Notes under the pieces: generated by a model | Databases searched by the model: none | What the model was told of the DNA's origin: nothing | What the model saw: the letters and a program-made list of their open reading frames with translations, nothing else | Made by a program: the position numbers and the translations under genes | Shown: positions 21,301 through 35,500 of the stretch, piece after piece | Layout: every line of letters starts with the position of its first letter | How positions within the stretch are numbered: position 1 is the first letter of the stretch | Assembly: GCA_018881555.1 (NCBI GenBank) | Contig: JACAXG010000254.1 | Coordinates: 456,568-520,567, forward strand | Reading direction: 5' to 3' | Origin: Amblyornis subalaris | Taxonomy: Eukaryota > Chordata > Aves > Passeriformes > Ptilonorhynchidae | DNA length: 64,000 bases

Positions 21301-24300
21301 TTGCTGAAATCACCAAGAGCCACACCTGACCTCAGCTGTCCCACTCAGGATCCAACTCACACATTTTCAGGTCTAAGGTAAGTTTATCCACGGATCTCAC
21401 AGCTTGTAGAGATTTTCCTTTTGGTACAGAGATGCAATTTCAACTAGGATTTTTCTCTTCCAATTAGTTTATTTTAACCACAGGCATGCATATTTTTTTC
21501 CTCCCTGGACATTATTTTCCTTCCTTACATCTTCTAGAAATGCATAAAGCAAAAATAAAGACCCAGTTAGTTTGGCACCATTTCCTTTGGCTTTTTGCTT
21601 GTCTAACAAATTATTTGCCCTACAATGTGGTGTAGTTGGCTCATGGGTATAAAATGAAATCTTCTTTTACAAGTCTTAATTTTTTGTAACTTCAGATTTA
21701 TTTACTCACTAAAAATGCTGTTTATTATTGCACATAAGCAGAGGACACTAAAAAGCAAGTGTCTCATGATATAAAGGTGACATTCTTTTTACATGGCCAT
21801 TTCAGCCCCCTCATTCACAAAGTGCAGTGTGAGTCTAGTGCTGACTCTGTGAACACCCCACAGTGATGACATCTGAAAACCTAATGTATATAAACAGTAA
21901 CCAAATGTTTCTGAAGAAATACTCACAGTATTTTTTTTATTCTTCCATAAACAAGTAATTCAATTTGCCTATTTCTAGCAAGTGAATGGCTCAAGGGTTG
22001 ATTAACTGTACTGCTTTCTCACATGTTCAACCACTGCTGCTCGTGGGGAAACCTTTATATGCCGAAAGTTATTTTTTTTCTTGATGTTTTTTCGGGGAAA
22101 ATAAAAACAAAATTCACTATTTACCATTTAAGACATTCTTCTTCTGATGAGCCCTGCCTCTGTACACTGCACAAGGTATTCAACATGAAATGACAAGCAC
22201 AATTTTTAATGGCAATCTTTCCAAAAACACAGGTTTCCCATAGCTCCTTAACACATTTTTTTTTTTTTTTTCTGGGTGAGAGCAGATTGCTCTCAGAAAT
22301 AGAAAACTGCAATCTGTCCCCTGGCATTTTCATGGCTCATAGGGCTTGATCTGAACTGTCAAAATGGTTGGGGCTTTTCTGAGGAAGTAAAAAGCAGCAC
22401 TGATCTGGGCTGAATGCTTGCGAATACCCACGGAAGAAATGCAGCCTGGCTAATAGGATGGAATCGCTGGGAGAACACATTACATCTGGGATATAAAAAC
22501 ACAGGCTTTGTTCTTCATGAGAACCTAATCAGGTAGCTAATAAAACTGGCTTAGCATTCAGACATGCATAAATGGAACAACTGCTCTTACACTGTGCAGG
22601 GACAGGGATGATGTTAAACCTGCAGGCACTGCATTCCAGACTGCTGTGAACAACCCCCAGAAACTCCCCATGCAGGAAGGAAGAGTGGCTACAGGCTGAA
22701 AACTGGGGCCAGCCAGGTTGGAGAAATAGCCCATTAGTTAATGAAGATGCTTGTAAATTCCTCATCAGAACAAATGTCCTCAGACACCATGGAAACTCTT
22801 GTTACTAATTACTACACACTCCCCTTTTGTCTCAAGCCTCACTGTGCCTCATTCTTCCTGCTGCTCTCATTGTCAGTTTACATTGGCTTTCTGTTCTTCC
22901 TCTTTTTTTTTTAATTCACAGATGAGCACATCAAATAGCTATCATCATCATATTTCCCATGTTTTAAATTAGCAAAGAAATTATTTTGAACATAGAAAAC
23001 TTAAATGAAAATAAATCTCTCGGAGTACACCTTCAGCCTCACTGTTGGCTGGACCTGGAGACATGGAGCTGCAGCAGCCTCACGTCTGTCAGACACTGCA
23101 TTCAACAGTCCTAACAGAAACTGCTTATATTTTCAGCTAAATGTTTGTGAGATGATAAAAATAATCCTTGAGTCCACGTTTTTACAGCAAGAGACTGATA
23201 ACGGAGAGCTTCACTTCATGGACTTCCTAGAGGAAACTTCACCCAAGCTGACCAGAGCCTCTAAAGTGCCCAGGGTGAGAGGCAGCTGTACCTGCCTTAT
23301 CCTCCTACTTCAGTTTGGGAACTGACATGGATGCTGAAGATTCCCAGAAAAGAGGATCTCTTGCAAAATCTCTGGAAATTGGGCTGGAAAAAAATGCGAA
23401 TTCATCAAGCAACTAATTCCTCCAAATAGCCTCCAAAATTCTGTCAGACTTGAAACAAGAATACTGTTTTCAAGCAGGAAAAAGAAAAGTCAGTGACCAT
23501 GAGGGAGGGATAGAAGAGAAACTTCTGCCCTGGGAGGAGATTCTTGCTTTTGCCAAATGTGTAATGTGTCAGACTTGCACAAATAGGAAATGGAGATGAC
23601 TTCCCTCAGACCAGAAAACTCTTGTGCGGAGGAGAACCAGCTGGGAGGAATTAGGTCTGACCACAGACTGTGTAAGCTTTATCAGCCATGAGCACAGATC
23701 TAACACAGGGGTGAACCACGGAGAAGGATTAACAGTTCTGGTAGGTATTGAAGCAAAATCCTCTGCCTGACTTCTCGGGAGAGCCCATTTTTCAACAGCA
23801 CAAACAAAAATGACACTGGCAGGCAGCTCATTGCTCCCCAGTCACAGCTGGGCTGTCTCTCCTCTGGGAGAGGGCCTCTGGCTGTTGCCAGACTTGGGAT
23901 CTTGAAGGGCAGGAAATAAAAAGTCTTAAATATAAACATATTTCTATTGTCACAAAGGAAAACGTTTTTCTCTTCTCACAGCTGCTTTCTCTACCCACAT
24001 GTCTTTACACATGGAAGACTCCAGCGCGTCCATGTAAGTTTTCTGGAGAATCACTGTGAAATTACTGATAGAATCTGCAAAACACTGACACACTTTAGTG
24101 CTTTATGAAAGGCCCATGACCCTACATCAACCAAAATATTCCTTGCCTGAAAAGAGGGGGGAAATGGGGTTCTCCTTGTGTACAGAGACAGGATTTTAAA
24201 CAGGGGCACGCACAGCCAGTGTGGTCAGAGCTGGCAGTTTCTCTGAGTACTTTTATTGTTTGCTTGGGAGCCTTTTCAACATCTTACTTTTAAAAAAAAA

Positions 24301-27300
24301 AAGTCAACTTAATCTCTGCTTAATAGGCCAGCATTTATCTTCTTATTGCAATTCACTCTCTCTGAAGTTGTAAGATTTAATCTAAAGGGTTGTAAATGTA
24401 ATCCAAAGGGTTCTCACACTGAAATGCTGAGCTTTTTTTTTTTTTTTTTTTTAGCTATCTGTAACACCTGCTGAAAGAGGCCAACATTGGAGAGTTACTA
24501 AGCTCACAAGTTGGTTTATTTGCCTGTCCTCTTGAGCAGTGTTCTGCCCAATCATCCTGGAACACAGTAGCTGGCAGCTCTTACGTCTGTCCAAGCTGAC
24601 AAACAAGATATGAAATAGAAACACTTCAATCCTGCTCTGACTATCAATTATTTGGAAAAAAGCCCATTTATTACAGACCTGAAAAATATTCATTTACTTT
24701 AAAGATACTTCAGTTTCTTACTCTTGGTGTCGTAACTGTGTTTACTGCAACAGGTAACTTCATTAAATTTAAGGAACTTGGGAAATGTTATATTTGACAG
24801 AATACTTTTATAATTGAGATAATAATTTCTCTTTCTAAAAAACAACAAACATGTGTTTATTTCTTTGCTCTTTCATGTCCTCAGAGCTAGGTCCAATAGC
24901 TAATATCTTCCTAAAAGGGTTTATGGTCTCCCCCTCACAAGGCAATTAGTTATCTCAAAACTGAATATGAAGTTGCCACAATGCTGTCCCTGAAAGTTCT
25001 TGGCTTTCAGTAATGTCACATCACCTAGGTGAAGAAAAATAATAAAAGAGAGAAAATAAGGCTGAGACCTAAATGTCAATTGTTCTGTTTTGGGTTGCTG
25101 TAGCTAATTGAGGGAGCAAATTAAAAAAATTGCTTCAAAAAACCTTTTGTTTTGCATATAAGGCAGATGCATGAAAAAGCATCATTATGTTTGAAACAGG
25201 AAGGACAAAGTGCCACAGGATTTCACTTGAAAAAGAAGAGCCGTGGTAGAGCCATCCATCCTCTGAGCAGACCAAGGTGAGCTCCACACCTGTGGGGAAC
25301 AGAGGAACATGGGCATTTTCTCACTGACCCTTTCTGCTCCTCTCCCCATTACTAAGACATGTCTGAATTAAATGTTTCTGGTTTGGTTTCCCCTACATGT
25401 TTTTTTGGTCTGTTGTAGATCCCCTTTCCCACCCCTGCAAATAACAGCTCCATCATGCTCCTCCCTGTGCTCTGCAGCAGATTCCAGAAATCCCAGAGCC
25501 TTTTTACAGGGATCTGGGTCTATCCCAGCGCTTGCTGAAAATCCTTTGTGCAACACCAAGAAAAAGAGAAAAAAACCCCAAACTAAACAAATTTAAAAAA
25601 AAAATAAATAAAACATATACACACACACTCCTGACAATGACCAAGTGGAAGAGGAGGCAACAGACAAACCTGTGACAGAGGCTCCTTTCCTCTACGCCAA
25701 ATCTCTGGTTGCACCATTTGGCCATAAGACAGGGACAAGGGCATTTACTCAACAGCCTTCAATCTCCCAAAAAAATCTCTGGTTTACAGTCTTTTGTGCA
25801 ATATCTATCTTGCCTAACATTTTGGGTTTCTAATGTCATGGGAATGGGTCCCTGGGGCCACAACGCCTAACCCACAAGCCCAGAGCTGGCACTTGGCTTT
25901 CTGTTTGGGTCACTCTGGCAAACCTGTCCCTGTTTGCTACACAAAAGGACATCTTCCATGTGAAGACTAGCTAAGATGTCGGGGGAAAAAATCAGCTGTG
26001 TTATATTGGTCAGAGGCCATTTGTTTCCTTCTGACTGCATTTACGTAAGATAAATATTTCAGCTGAAGGAAGACCAGATGAGGAGGATTCACAACAACTG
26101 GAGATAAAACAGATGTGTAAATCCACGTATTTCTGCTGCTGCCAGCACAGAACAGCACAGTGCTCGGGTATGACAATATCCAACCAGGTGAGCAAGGCAC
26201 TAGAAACTACTTATGCCTTCCTGCAAAACACAGCCCCTGCTCAGGCCAAAAAGCCTCACCCACAAAACACAACCAGACAGAGGCTGCAATGCCTGCAGGT
26301 CCTTGTAGGAATATACACAAAAATTTCTGTGTGTCCCACGCAAGCGGCAGGTGGAAGAATTGACCAAGGTGTGCGTTCACGTCTCTTTAGAAGGCAGAGA
26401 GTGCTGCCTCTGAAAACTTATCAGCTGCCTCACGGGGTTTGCATGGTTCCCCTGAATTGCCAAGCAGGATGCAGCCTCACCTGCAGCTCCTGTTTGGGAT
26501 TTGCTGCCAGAGAAAGGGCAGAGGGACCAGGCAGGGCTGAAATCCTGCTTGGCCTCCAAGAGCTGCGCCAGACAAGACTCAGCTCTCAGGACAAGGAAAA
26601 TTTATCTGTTTGTTTGTAGGGCTTGTCATGCAAAGGACAGACAGTGACAGTGACAGTGAACCTCTTGTTGCTACTCCATGTCTCCTCAGAGACCTTTGGC
26701 ACTGACATATTGATACCAATGCAGATTCCCAAGGCGTGTGCAGTGCCCAGACTGCGGGAGAGCAGCACCCTGGGCTGTTCAGTGGCATTGTGGCATTTCC
26801 CCTCATCTGTTCCTGTTTGTCCCTTTTCTTCCTGGTGACCTAGGCACTTGTAAAGCCAGATGTGACTAGAAGATCTAGCTCTCACATGGATTCAGCTCCC
26901 TAAAATGTTGTGACAGCAGAAGGTCAGGCAGAGGGGAAACACTTCATTAATGCTCACTCCCAGGGAAACACAAAACTCATCTCTCACCAATTCCTTCAGG
27001 CACAGGACACAGATGTATGGAAAACTTTGCTTCATTACTTCCTCTTCCCACATGCTTCATTCTACACTTGTAACCACAAGAAAAATAGTGTTTCTTACTC
27101 CAGAAAAACACTGGAAAAGTCTCTGAAGTTCTTCCGTGTTGGCTTCAACACGAGCTCAATTCTTGACAGCTCTGCACAGTCAGTCTGTAGGAAAGAAATG
27201 AGCATTTCTAAATTGGGACTTTTTGAAGAGCCAGTTCTACAGTTTTCTGGCAGTTATCCTTTGAAGAGTTCAGTCACAGGGAGATTTTTTAGAAAGGTCA

Positions 27301-30300
27301 TTCTGTCTCCTCAGGCCTTTAGAGAAATTAAAGTTGGGCTTTCTATCAGTGTAAACTGATTTGAATTTTCTGCTGCAGGACTTTTTGCTCCTCCCTCTGG
27401 GAGGCCAGAGTGGTGTCCCAGGGGTGCTTGTTCCTAGGACTGCTCAGCAAACTCCTCACGAGGACCATTTGCTGGAAGAAGCTGATCTACCCAAAGCAAA
27501 ACCTGTGCTGGATGTCTTGCTTGGTCTTTTTGAAGAGACTTCAGGAGAGACTTGAGGAGCTTCCGTGGTCCCTAAAACGTCTCTCTTAACACTTTCTGGA
27601 TAAAATTCTCCTACATATTTAATCCTGATTCATCATTAGTTTCTTCTTGTCACACTTCAACAAAGATAGAGCAATCCCATGGATTACTTTTTTCTCATTA
27701 GTGGTGAATTTTGAAACAATGGGGGGTAAGGGTCTCTAATCCACAACTCAACCAAAATTCAGAGATTTGAGAGTTTAGTGATGCAAAATTCCTACCCTGT
27801 AGACCATTCTCTCCCTGCCCACTGGATGAATGGGAGAGATAGAATTTTTCCTCAGATTTTACCCACCATTTTAGCCAGAGAAAACCTCTTATCTAATCAG
27901 TTATCTTTGTGCCTCGTGGCCTACATCTCCCACTCAAATTCTTTACCAGAATAAAACTTAACAGTTTTGGTGACAACAGTTTCATTTCCTTGGGAATGTC
28001 ACTGTAGAAGAATTGTTTTCATGGGATTCATAAGACTCAAATACTTCCCTATCTCTGTCTAATTTTATAGACAGAGAGACTGAGCTCCCCTTTGCAGACA
28101 GACTGTGCTGGGCACTGCAAAAGCATTAAACCACTGCTGCTGCAACTAAAAGCTCATAGCCTGTGGTTTGCTTCCTGCAATTTTCACACCTTGGTGTCAA
28201 ACAATCCCAGGGGGATTAGGTTATGAAATTTTGGTGATTCCTTCAAATATTCAATAATAGCATTAGCTCCTGGCCCATTATCGTTGTGTTTGGAAGGTAG
28301 CCTAAAACACAGCTATTGCCATGAAATACAGACACTGCCATGAATACCAGACAAAAAGCTGCCACATTTTGGGTTGGTGGGTGGGTTCACTCCAGGCCAG
28401 CTTCATTGCACTCAACATCTTCACTCTTTGGAGGAGAGTTTAGGAACAACTCCCCCTTCTCATACACTGAGGATTGTTCTGATCCAAAGCCAAGTAACAA
28501 CAGGTGTCTGCTCAATTAATTACAGAAGCTGAGAAAAATTTAGGGTTAGATGTTCACAGAAACACCTATGCTGACTGTGCTTTACAGATACATGGTAGCA
28601 TAAAATCAAGTTAGAAAAAGAGGTGGTAATTTGAAATTCATGGTTCATTTTGTGAGTCTCCAAAGAAGTGAAAGAAGCCTGGGTTTAAAGAGTGTAGTAA
28701 AAGTAGGCTGCATTCTTTTTATCTTCTTCCCTTGGTTGCACTGCAACACTTCAACCAAGACACCACTGAATGCTACCAACTCCACTGAAAAACCTGAAGT
28801 TATCATAGATACTGCGAATTATCTGTAATAACTAAATCTCTGATCTCAGCATTAGGCACTTTCGTTTCTGTTCAAGGTTTGAAAAGAGTTGTCAGAGACA
28901 CAGAAAACCACCCAGATAGCAGCATGTTGCAAGATGAGGATGGTGCACTCTTAGGTTTATATCCCAGGATTTGTAGGGCACCTTCACATCAGCAGGTCCT
29001 GGTATTTTCCTCATCCTGACCTTTAGCTGCATGACACCCCTAGATTAGTGATGGTGGGAGAGATCTGTGACAGGACACAGATCACACTCTCAGCCTCCAG
29101 CAGCATTTGAACTTCTCTTTAAGTCAACCTTTAAAATTTTTACCTTTAGGCTCTCAGGTTGTAAATAAACTTTGGATCCAATCTTGCCTGTTTTTAAAGA
29201 GGGACAAGGCAGCTCACAACTCCCACAGTTACAATTTCCATGCAAATATTTTGCTCATTCAAACTTCCACTCATGGTTTGCTTTCTCTGTCCTGTAAAAC
29301 TCCTGTAAAGACCAAAAAATGTAGCAAGACCAAGGTTAAACACATCGCTGTGAAGGTGCACAGAACTCAGCCCTCCTACCCCCAAAACAAACAAACAAAA
29401 CAACCCAAACAACTGATGACACTGTGCTTGGAGATAAGGTCTGAACCAAGCCCACCCTGGGCCAGGGACAGAACTGGAAAGAGTGCCACACCACATATCC
29501 ATTGCTCACACAGGAAAAAAGGATCAGGGCTGAAACCCAGCACTCCAGCAGCAGGGATCAGCCAAGGAGTGGGCTTAAATGCAGGTTCTGTGCTGAGGGA
29601 TGAGACATGGGGTCAGGGGACATGTGCAGAGGTCCCAGCAGAGGCTGGTCAGGGCCAGTAAGGTCAGCTAGCATCCTCTGGGGCCTGACACATTCTGCCT
29701 CTTCTCTGTGTTTTATTTATGTGAGCAGTAAACCTCTTGCTGTGCTTCACAACAGTAGATAACATCCACACAGCACTGCATCTTGTCTGTCTGAAAGAGA
29801 ATTAGATAGTGACTATGGGAGAAAAACCAAAACATAAACCAGAAAGAAATTATCTAATGAAATACTTTAATTATTTTATATTTAAGCCAGAAAAATACCC
29901 ATATGTCTCATTATTTACTTTACTGTTACTTACAATTTCAGTGAAAATTTTGCTGAGAGTTTATTGGAGGGTTAGGAGATAAAATACATAGTAAACATTA
30001 CTAAAAAATGTGTATTTAAAAGAAAACAAAACCCTCCCCAACCACCACAATCCAACACCAGAAAACCTTGGATTTTTCCTGAGTTTCTGTGATGACAGCA
30101 CTTTCCATACAAATGCACTTATTAAATGAGGGTCTATTAAAAACTGGCTAAAGTGGTATTGGAGGCTCAAAAACCCCAGAAGATAAAATTAATCTGGGTT
30201 TGATTCCTAATTAGATTCTTTCAAGGAAGCAGAAAGAAGTTTTAGGCAGTTTGACTGTGCAATTAACTGGTTTATGGTCATTTTAAATAGCAATTGCAGA

Positions 30301-31129
30301 TGAATCGTCCTCCCACTCTGTCTTGCCCAGACCTCAAGTCAGCTCATACTGCAAGTCTTCTAAAGAGTGGATTATTAAAAAAAAAATGCAATAGTTACTC
30401 CTTCTAGAATGCAAGAGAGGGTTGATTGTTGTACCATTGCCAGTCAAACTCTAGGGCCACTTTCCATAATATTGTTCTTATATTAACCAGACCATCTCAG
30501 GAAAAGTGAGATGATAGACAGGTACAATATGGCAAAACCTGTCTTTGTGTGTCTGTCTAAACAAAAACACGAGGGCTAAATTATCCTCTTTTCCTGCAGA
30601 GGCAGGGAGCAGGATGGATCATATGTGACAAAATATCTGTAATCATCACCTGCTTTTTCCCATTCTCTGGACCGTACTGGCCCCAGGACTGGTTGAACGT
30701 GTTCATCGCCACCCCCTGCTCCAGGACATAGGAAATGGCAAAAAGGGGAGGGAACCTGAAGCCATGCCAGCCCCAAAGAGGCAGAAAGCTGTGAGCAAGC
30801 ACCACGCCAGACCCAGAGGGCAGGGCAGAAAGTATTTAGGGAACAGTTGACCTCACCCAAAGCAGGAAATGTCTACCACACCAAAACATCACCGCCCTCT
30901 CTGTCTGAACGCAGCAAAAAGCCCAGCAAGGGACAGAGGGACAGCGCCAAGGGGTTTTCCTCCTGTGCTCCAGGCACCAACAGATTCTCAGCACACAAGG
31001 GAATCCTGCGGCTGAACCAGGATGGCCACCACGGCTTCTGGCACAGCTCATGGGAAACTCCTTTCTGGCTTATCTGATGCAGGCTCCTAGTCCTGCTGTT
31101 GAAGAATGTGTGCAAGTTTCAGGTGAATC
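15376..31129. other. Gene-free AT-rich region
   Basis: I see no supportable gene or recognisable transposon. Simple tracts include A/C-rich sequence at 15,930-16,020, a TA/CA tract near 16,555-16,590, 16 T at 22,256-22,271, 20 T at 24,433-24,452 and a short CA tract near 25,615. A 196-codon minus-strand open frame at 18,374-18,964 has no recognised domain. Confidence 0.45.
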
Positions 31130-31135
31130 CCTCAT
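31130..31135. repeat. Target-site duplication CCTCAT (left copy)
   Basis: Identical to 31,510-31,515 and directly abutting the TG end of the solo LTR. Confidence 0.88.
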
Positions 31136-31509
31136 TGTCGTAAGTGTCCCAAGAAATACGACACAGAGTCCAGAGAGAACAAAGCGATGCGGAGTTTATT
31201 ATTATTTTACAGAGCGGCTTATATCCATCCCTTAGCTTGCTTGAAGTTTATAGAAATGTTAAGAGTCTATTGAACCCTTGGTCAGCCACCTACCAAGTTC
31301 ATTGGTCACTTCTAACAACACCTATTCCAAAATATTTATTTAAGCAAAAATGATAGCAAAGCGCAGCTCCAAGAAGCTTGATTAATTTACAAAAACTCCT
31401 AGGATCGTTTATAATAGTTTTGCCTGGGAAAAGAGAGAAAGAGAGAAGTCTCACAAAAATGCTGGGAGAGTTAGAAGGCCTCTCTGCCAACAGCTTTTCA
31501 GCAGTCACA
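31136..31509 (-). mobile_element. Solo LTR of an avian endogenous retrovirus (alpharetrovirus/ERVK-like)
   Basis: A 374-bp element bounded by TGT...ACA and a perfect 6-bp direct duplication CCTCAT, the duplication length made by alpharetroviral-type integrases. On the minus strand it has TATAAG (31,223-31,218) followed 23 nt later by AATAAA (31,200-31,195), a compact promoter-R arrangement like that of avian sarcoma-leukosis-type LTRs. The remaining 59 nt to the ACA end would hold R and U5. No viral genes flank it, so internal sequence was lost by LTR-LTR recombination. The intact target duplication and termini suggest a fairly recent insertion. I recognise the type but cannot name the family with certainty. 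Confidence 0.9.
31195..31223 (-). promoter_or_regulatory. LTR TATA box and poly(A) signal
   Basis: Minus-strand TATAAG at 31,223-31,218 and AATAAA at 31,200-31,195 inside the solo LTR. They could still act as a promoter or poly(A) site for minus-strand transcripts; activity is not shown by sequence. Confidence 0.65.
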
Positions 31510-31515
31510 CCTCAT
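31510..31515. repeat. Target-site duplication CCTCAT (right copy)
   Basis: Exact match to 31,130-31,135, next to the CA end of the LTR. Confidence 0.88.
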
Positions 31516-32332
31516 CACTGCCTGTGTAATATTTTCTAGCCACTCCTTCTCCCACAAGCTATGAGATTCACCTGCCTGCTGATGGATCTCTCTGTGTCCC
31601 ATGAATACATTCTTGGTCTCGTTCTCCACTCCATCCCTTCGTATCCAGTGTGGCATGACTGTGCTGGAACTGCCCGTGAGGAACTGGAGATGGAGAACAG
31701 AAATGGGTTCACTGTGGTTTCTGGTAGAAGTGTTGCCATTCAGAGAGCACATTCTGGCACGGCTGGGATTGGATTTATTTTATTTGGAGAATGCTTTTGG
31801 AGCAGGAAGCTGTTTGTGATCACTGTGTTAAACTGAGGCTGTACCCCAGGGACAGTGAAGTTCAATATGTTTGTTGGGCCCAAGCAGAGATGACAAGTGT
31901 TTCTCTGCCTCTGCATAGTCCCAGGGAGCTGGTTAATCTGAATCCTACTGGGCATCCACATGGGACATTTCAGTTAAAAACCATTCTTTTAAAAATAAGG
32001 AGATGGGGAAATGGCTGTGTGGACACCTCTCTAAGGAAAAGAACATCTAGCATCAGAATTTGGATAAAACCCATGACAAGCCCCCTTCTTTTTAGATTCC
32101 TGCCTTATGTTCAGGAGATTTGGGAGAAAGTCTGTATTGATTCTCTTTCAGACAAATTGCATGACACTACACTCTCATTTTAAAGAGGGTGTTTACAGAA
32201 GTAAATTGCCTTTTCAGCTGCCATTTCCATGGAAATTGCTGTGGGAACTAAACAGTATCCCAAGGCTGAGATGGGAAATTTTGTGGGTTCCCTTAGCAAC
32301 TCCCTTTGGCATAGCCAGATGTGAACAGCCAG
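31516..32332. other. Gene-free stretch between LTR and microsatellite
   Basis: Nothing recognisable. Open frames on both strands are short and lack domain-like sequence. Confidence 0.45.
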
Positions 32333-32570
32333 CCATCCATCCATCCTTCCATCCATCCATCCATCCATCCATCCATCCATCCATCCCTCCATCCATCCAT
32401 CCATCCATCCATCCATCCATCCATCCATCCATCCCTCCATCCNTCCATCCATCCATCCATCCATCCATCCATCCATCCCTCCATCCATCCATCCATCCAT
32501 CCATCCATCCATCCATCCATCCATCCCTCCATCCATCCCTCCACCCCTGCATCCATCCATCCATCCATCC
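32333..32570 (+). repeat. (CCAT)n microsatellite, 238 bp, with periodic CCCT interruptions
   Basis: Nearly pure CCAT repeats with variant units CCTT at about 32,345 and CCCT at 32,385, 32,433, 32,477, 32,525 and 32,537. Base 32,443 is an N. The variants are 40-48 bp apart, hinting at a higher-order unit of 10-12 tetramers. Long open frames of His-Pro-Ser-Ile or Met-Asp-Gly-Trp here are artefacts. Confidence 0.97.
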
Positions 32571-35500
32571 AGATGTTTGTTCATGTCCTGGCTCCAGCAG
32601 ACCTTGTGCCCCACGGGGACATGCTGTGGCACACAGAGATGTGCACTGAAGGGTGCCCATGACCTGAGGGTGAATGCTCTCACTGCTGAGAAGCAGTGCT
32701 GGAGGAAATGTGTTTCTCACCTCATCCATGGAGTGACATCAGTCTTGGGCCACTGGGAAGCAGGTGGACTTCCATGCTCTAACTGGAGACTGAACTATTA
32801 AAGGCTTCTAAAATTAAAATTCTGAGTCTTGTAATTCTTTTGGTGGCTCTCCAGTTGGCTTTGCAGTGGTATCCCACCTGTCTCACCCTCTCAGGGGCTG
32901 GATGCTGCCCTGGCAGGAAGGGAATCTTAATGGAGCAGGAGAAAACACGAAAACCCCTTTGATTTGCCTTCTTTTGTTCCATTTCTTTACTAATGTCTAT
33001 GCCCTCTTACCAACTGTCAGGCTTTCTAAATTACCTTTCTGCTGCTGATGTTAACAGCTTAATCTCTCACACCACATTCACTGTCTTGCATGGAAATGCT
33101 GCCCGTTTTCTTGCTTCCTCATTTAGCACTTGCTCATTCCAGCTCCACAGCTGCTCACTCAGGCTCCTGCACACCACCACCTCATTGAGATTCTGCTGCA
33201 TTTCCCACTTTCTCAGGGAATGTCAGGTCCCTGCACTTCTCCAGCTTTTCCAAAGATCCATTAGCTCCTGGTCCCTGTACCTCTCTCACAGCCATATGCT
33301 TCATTCTCCTCTCTGCCACATGAGCCATTCCAGAGCTGAGTGTGAAGAACTGCAATCAGTTCTTCCGAAAGAGGCCTCTCCAGCTGGAGCAAGGCCAGTT
33401 TCCAAATCTCGTGGCTGATAAATGTATATGTGCATCTCGGGACGCTGTTGGTTTTATGTGAGCAGATGTTAAGCCTTCTGCCAGAGATCTCACACTTTAT
33501 CCACCTCGACACCTCATTCCTACCTGAAATTTTAACAGCATATGGAAACAATGCTGGGTGTGTAATATGGCTCAGTAAAAGGAAATAAAAATAGCTAGCA
33601 AGACTGGTTATATTCCCATTTGGTTTAAAAAAGAAATTAGAAAAAAAGAAAACCACCCCAAGTTTTCTTTCTAGAGCTGAGAAGTGCTTTGTGGCCCATG
33701 TACACAGTATCTGACAGTGCTTTCACTCAGAACACATCACCCTGAAGTGACTGAGAATTAATTCCTCCATGGAGTTTGAAAAACATTTCTCCAAGGTTTG
33801 TACACAAAAGTAGATGAAGGTTACATGCCATTCTTCTCAGCCAGGAGGTGCTTAAACTTTATTGCAAATAATTCAAAATATTGTAAACATAAAAATATAA
33901 CCACATGGCAGTTTTAATCAGACTGGCTTGGGTAAACAGTGCAGCAATGGACATGGGCTTTGACACACCCCAAATATCAGCTGAGAGCCTCTGAGGCCAC
34001 AGGCTTTTGGGGAATAATGGTGTAGCAACAGTTGATTGTAAACTAGTACCCGTGGGGAGACTTCTGTACATAAGAACCTCAAACTCTGCCCTGAGAAACT
34101 GGTTGTCTCAGGACAGCATTTGTGTAATTGGCTGGTGGACTTTCACTTAGATGGGACAGTATTTGAACAGCAAAAATCTGCTTCAAAATAAGAGAAAGTT
34201 GAAAACAAAGGCCAACAATTTCATCTCCCAAGTAAAATGCAGAATTTTTAGAGCTGGATTCCATATTTACACTCCGGTTCTTCTACATAAACAGAGCAGA
34301 CTAAGTAGGTCTGGAAATGAAGGAGCTCAGCCCCACCATCCCTTGCTGGGTGGTAATTGTAAACTGTGCTTTTTGGCACCATGGTAAGGTTAAAGAAGAA
34401 TCCCTAAAACTCCCAGTGGGTCTCCAGCAGTCGGAAGTGTTTAAAGCATCCTTGGGACCTCTTCTCGTGCTGGCTGAGATGAGACAGCACTCAAGGGAAC
34501 TTGGGTTTGGGGAAAACCGAGGAGTGACAACACCAGGAAGCGGTGAAATGAGAGAAAGAACAGGCAAAATCACACTGCAGAGATGTCCATGGGGACCTGG
34601 GGGGGCAAGGAGAAAACAGCAGTGACGAGGAAAAGGGCCCAAATATCCCAGTGTGTTAAACAGCTGGGAAAGCTGTCGTATTTGTGCATTTTGGTGCTAC
34701 TCCCTTTAGCATCAGTTGTCTCTGAACCAACAGAACCTGTTGATGAAAAGACACGTGGAGCAGAACAGTCAGAGCCTCCTGACACCCCTGCCGAGCACTG
34801 CCACTCCCAGTTGCACTGCCTGGGAATTTAAGGGGTCACACCTCTCTGGACCACCCTGAAGTACAGCTGCTTCAATGTTCCACCATCATTTAAACACACA
34901 GCAAGGAGAGTTCTAATCAGGCATTAATGTTCTGTGATGGTGATTCAAAAGGAGAAGATAAAAGGTGGCTTGCACTGACCTTGGCCCATATGGACCTTCA
35001 GAGATGCAGGCTGCAATCCCTCAAATACAGTGGTGACCATCATTTCTGAGTGATGACACAGCTGCTTCTGATGGTCTTAGTAGGTAATTTTTGGCAGCAC
35101 TGAATGTGACATGCAAATGCAATTACCAGGTGGTGGCTGAGTCTAAAGCTGTGAGTGCAAGCCACCACACCTTATGAAGGGAAACAATTCCTAAAGTTCT
35201 CATTTCAGTGTATGAGATACACATTAATTTCCTTAACATGCCTTTAAAGTCTGTCTTAGTATATGTCTTCTAATTTCAAATTTTCCAAGAAAGAGTGGAG
35301 AAAGGGGAGAAAGATACGAGGGAAGATAATGTACTTGTTGGATTATCCAATGCTTTCAGCACTTTCATCCTGGGACAAATATAATAGAACTGAACCAGAA
35401 AAACTGCACTGATACAAAACTGAGAGCACAGGAAGGTCAAACAGCATTTGCATTTTGAATGAAACAGTTTTAAATCTGACCTTGATATTTCACTTCTTTT

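Noticed and set aside
26113..26619. 168-codon plus-strand frame
   Set aside because: Low-similarity, Cys/Gln-rich sequence without a recognised domain, overlapping other open frames on both strands; chance is sufficient.
32107..32729. Several 90-180-codon frames of His-Pro-Ser-Ile or Met-Asp-Gly-Trp repeats on both strands
   Set aside because: Pure translation of the CCAT microsatellite; contains the N and no independent coding evidence.
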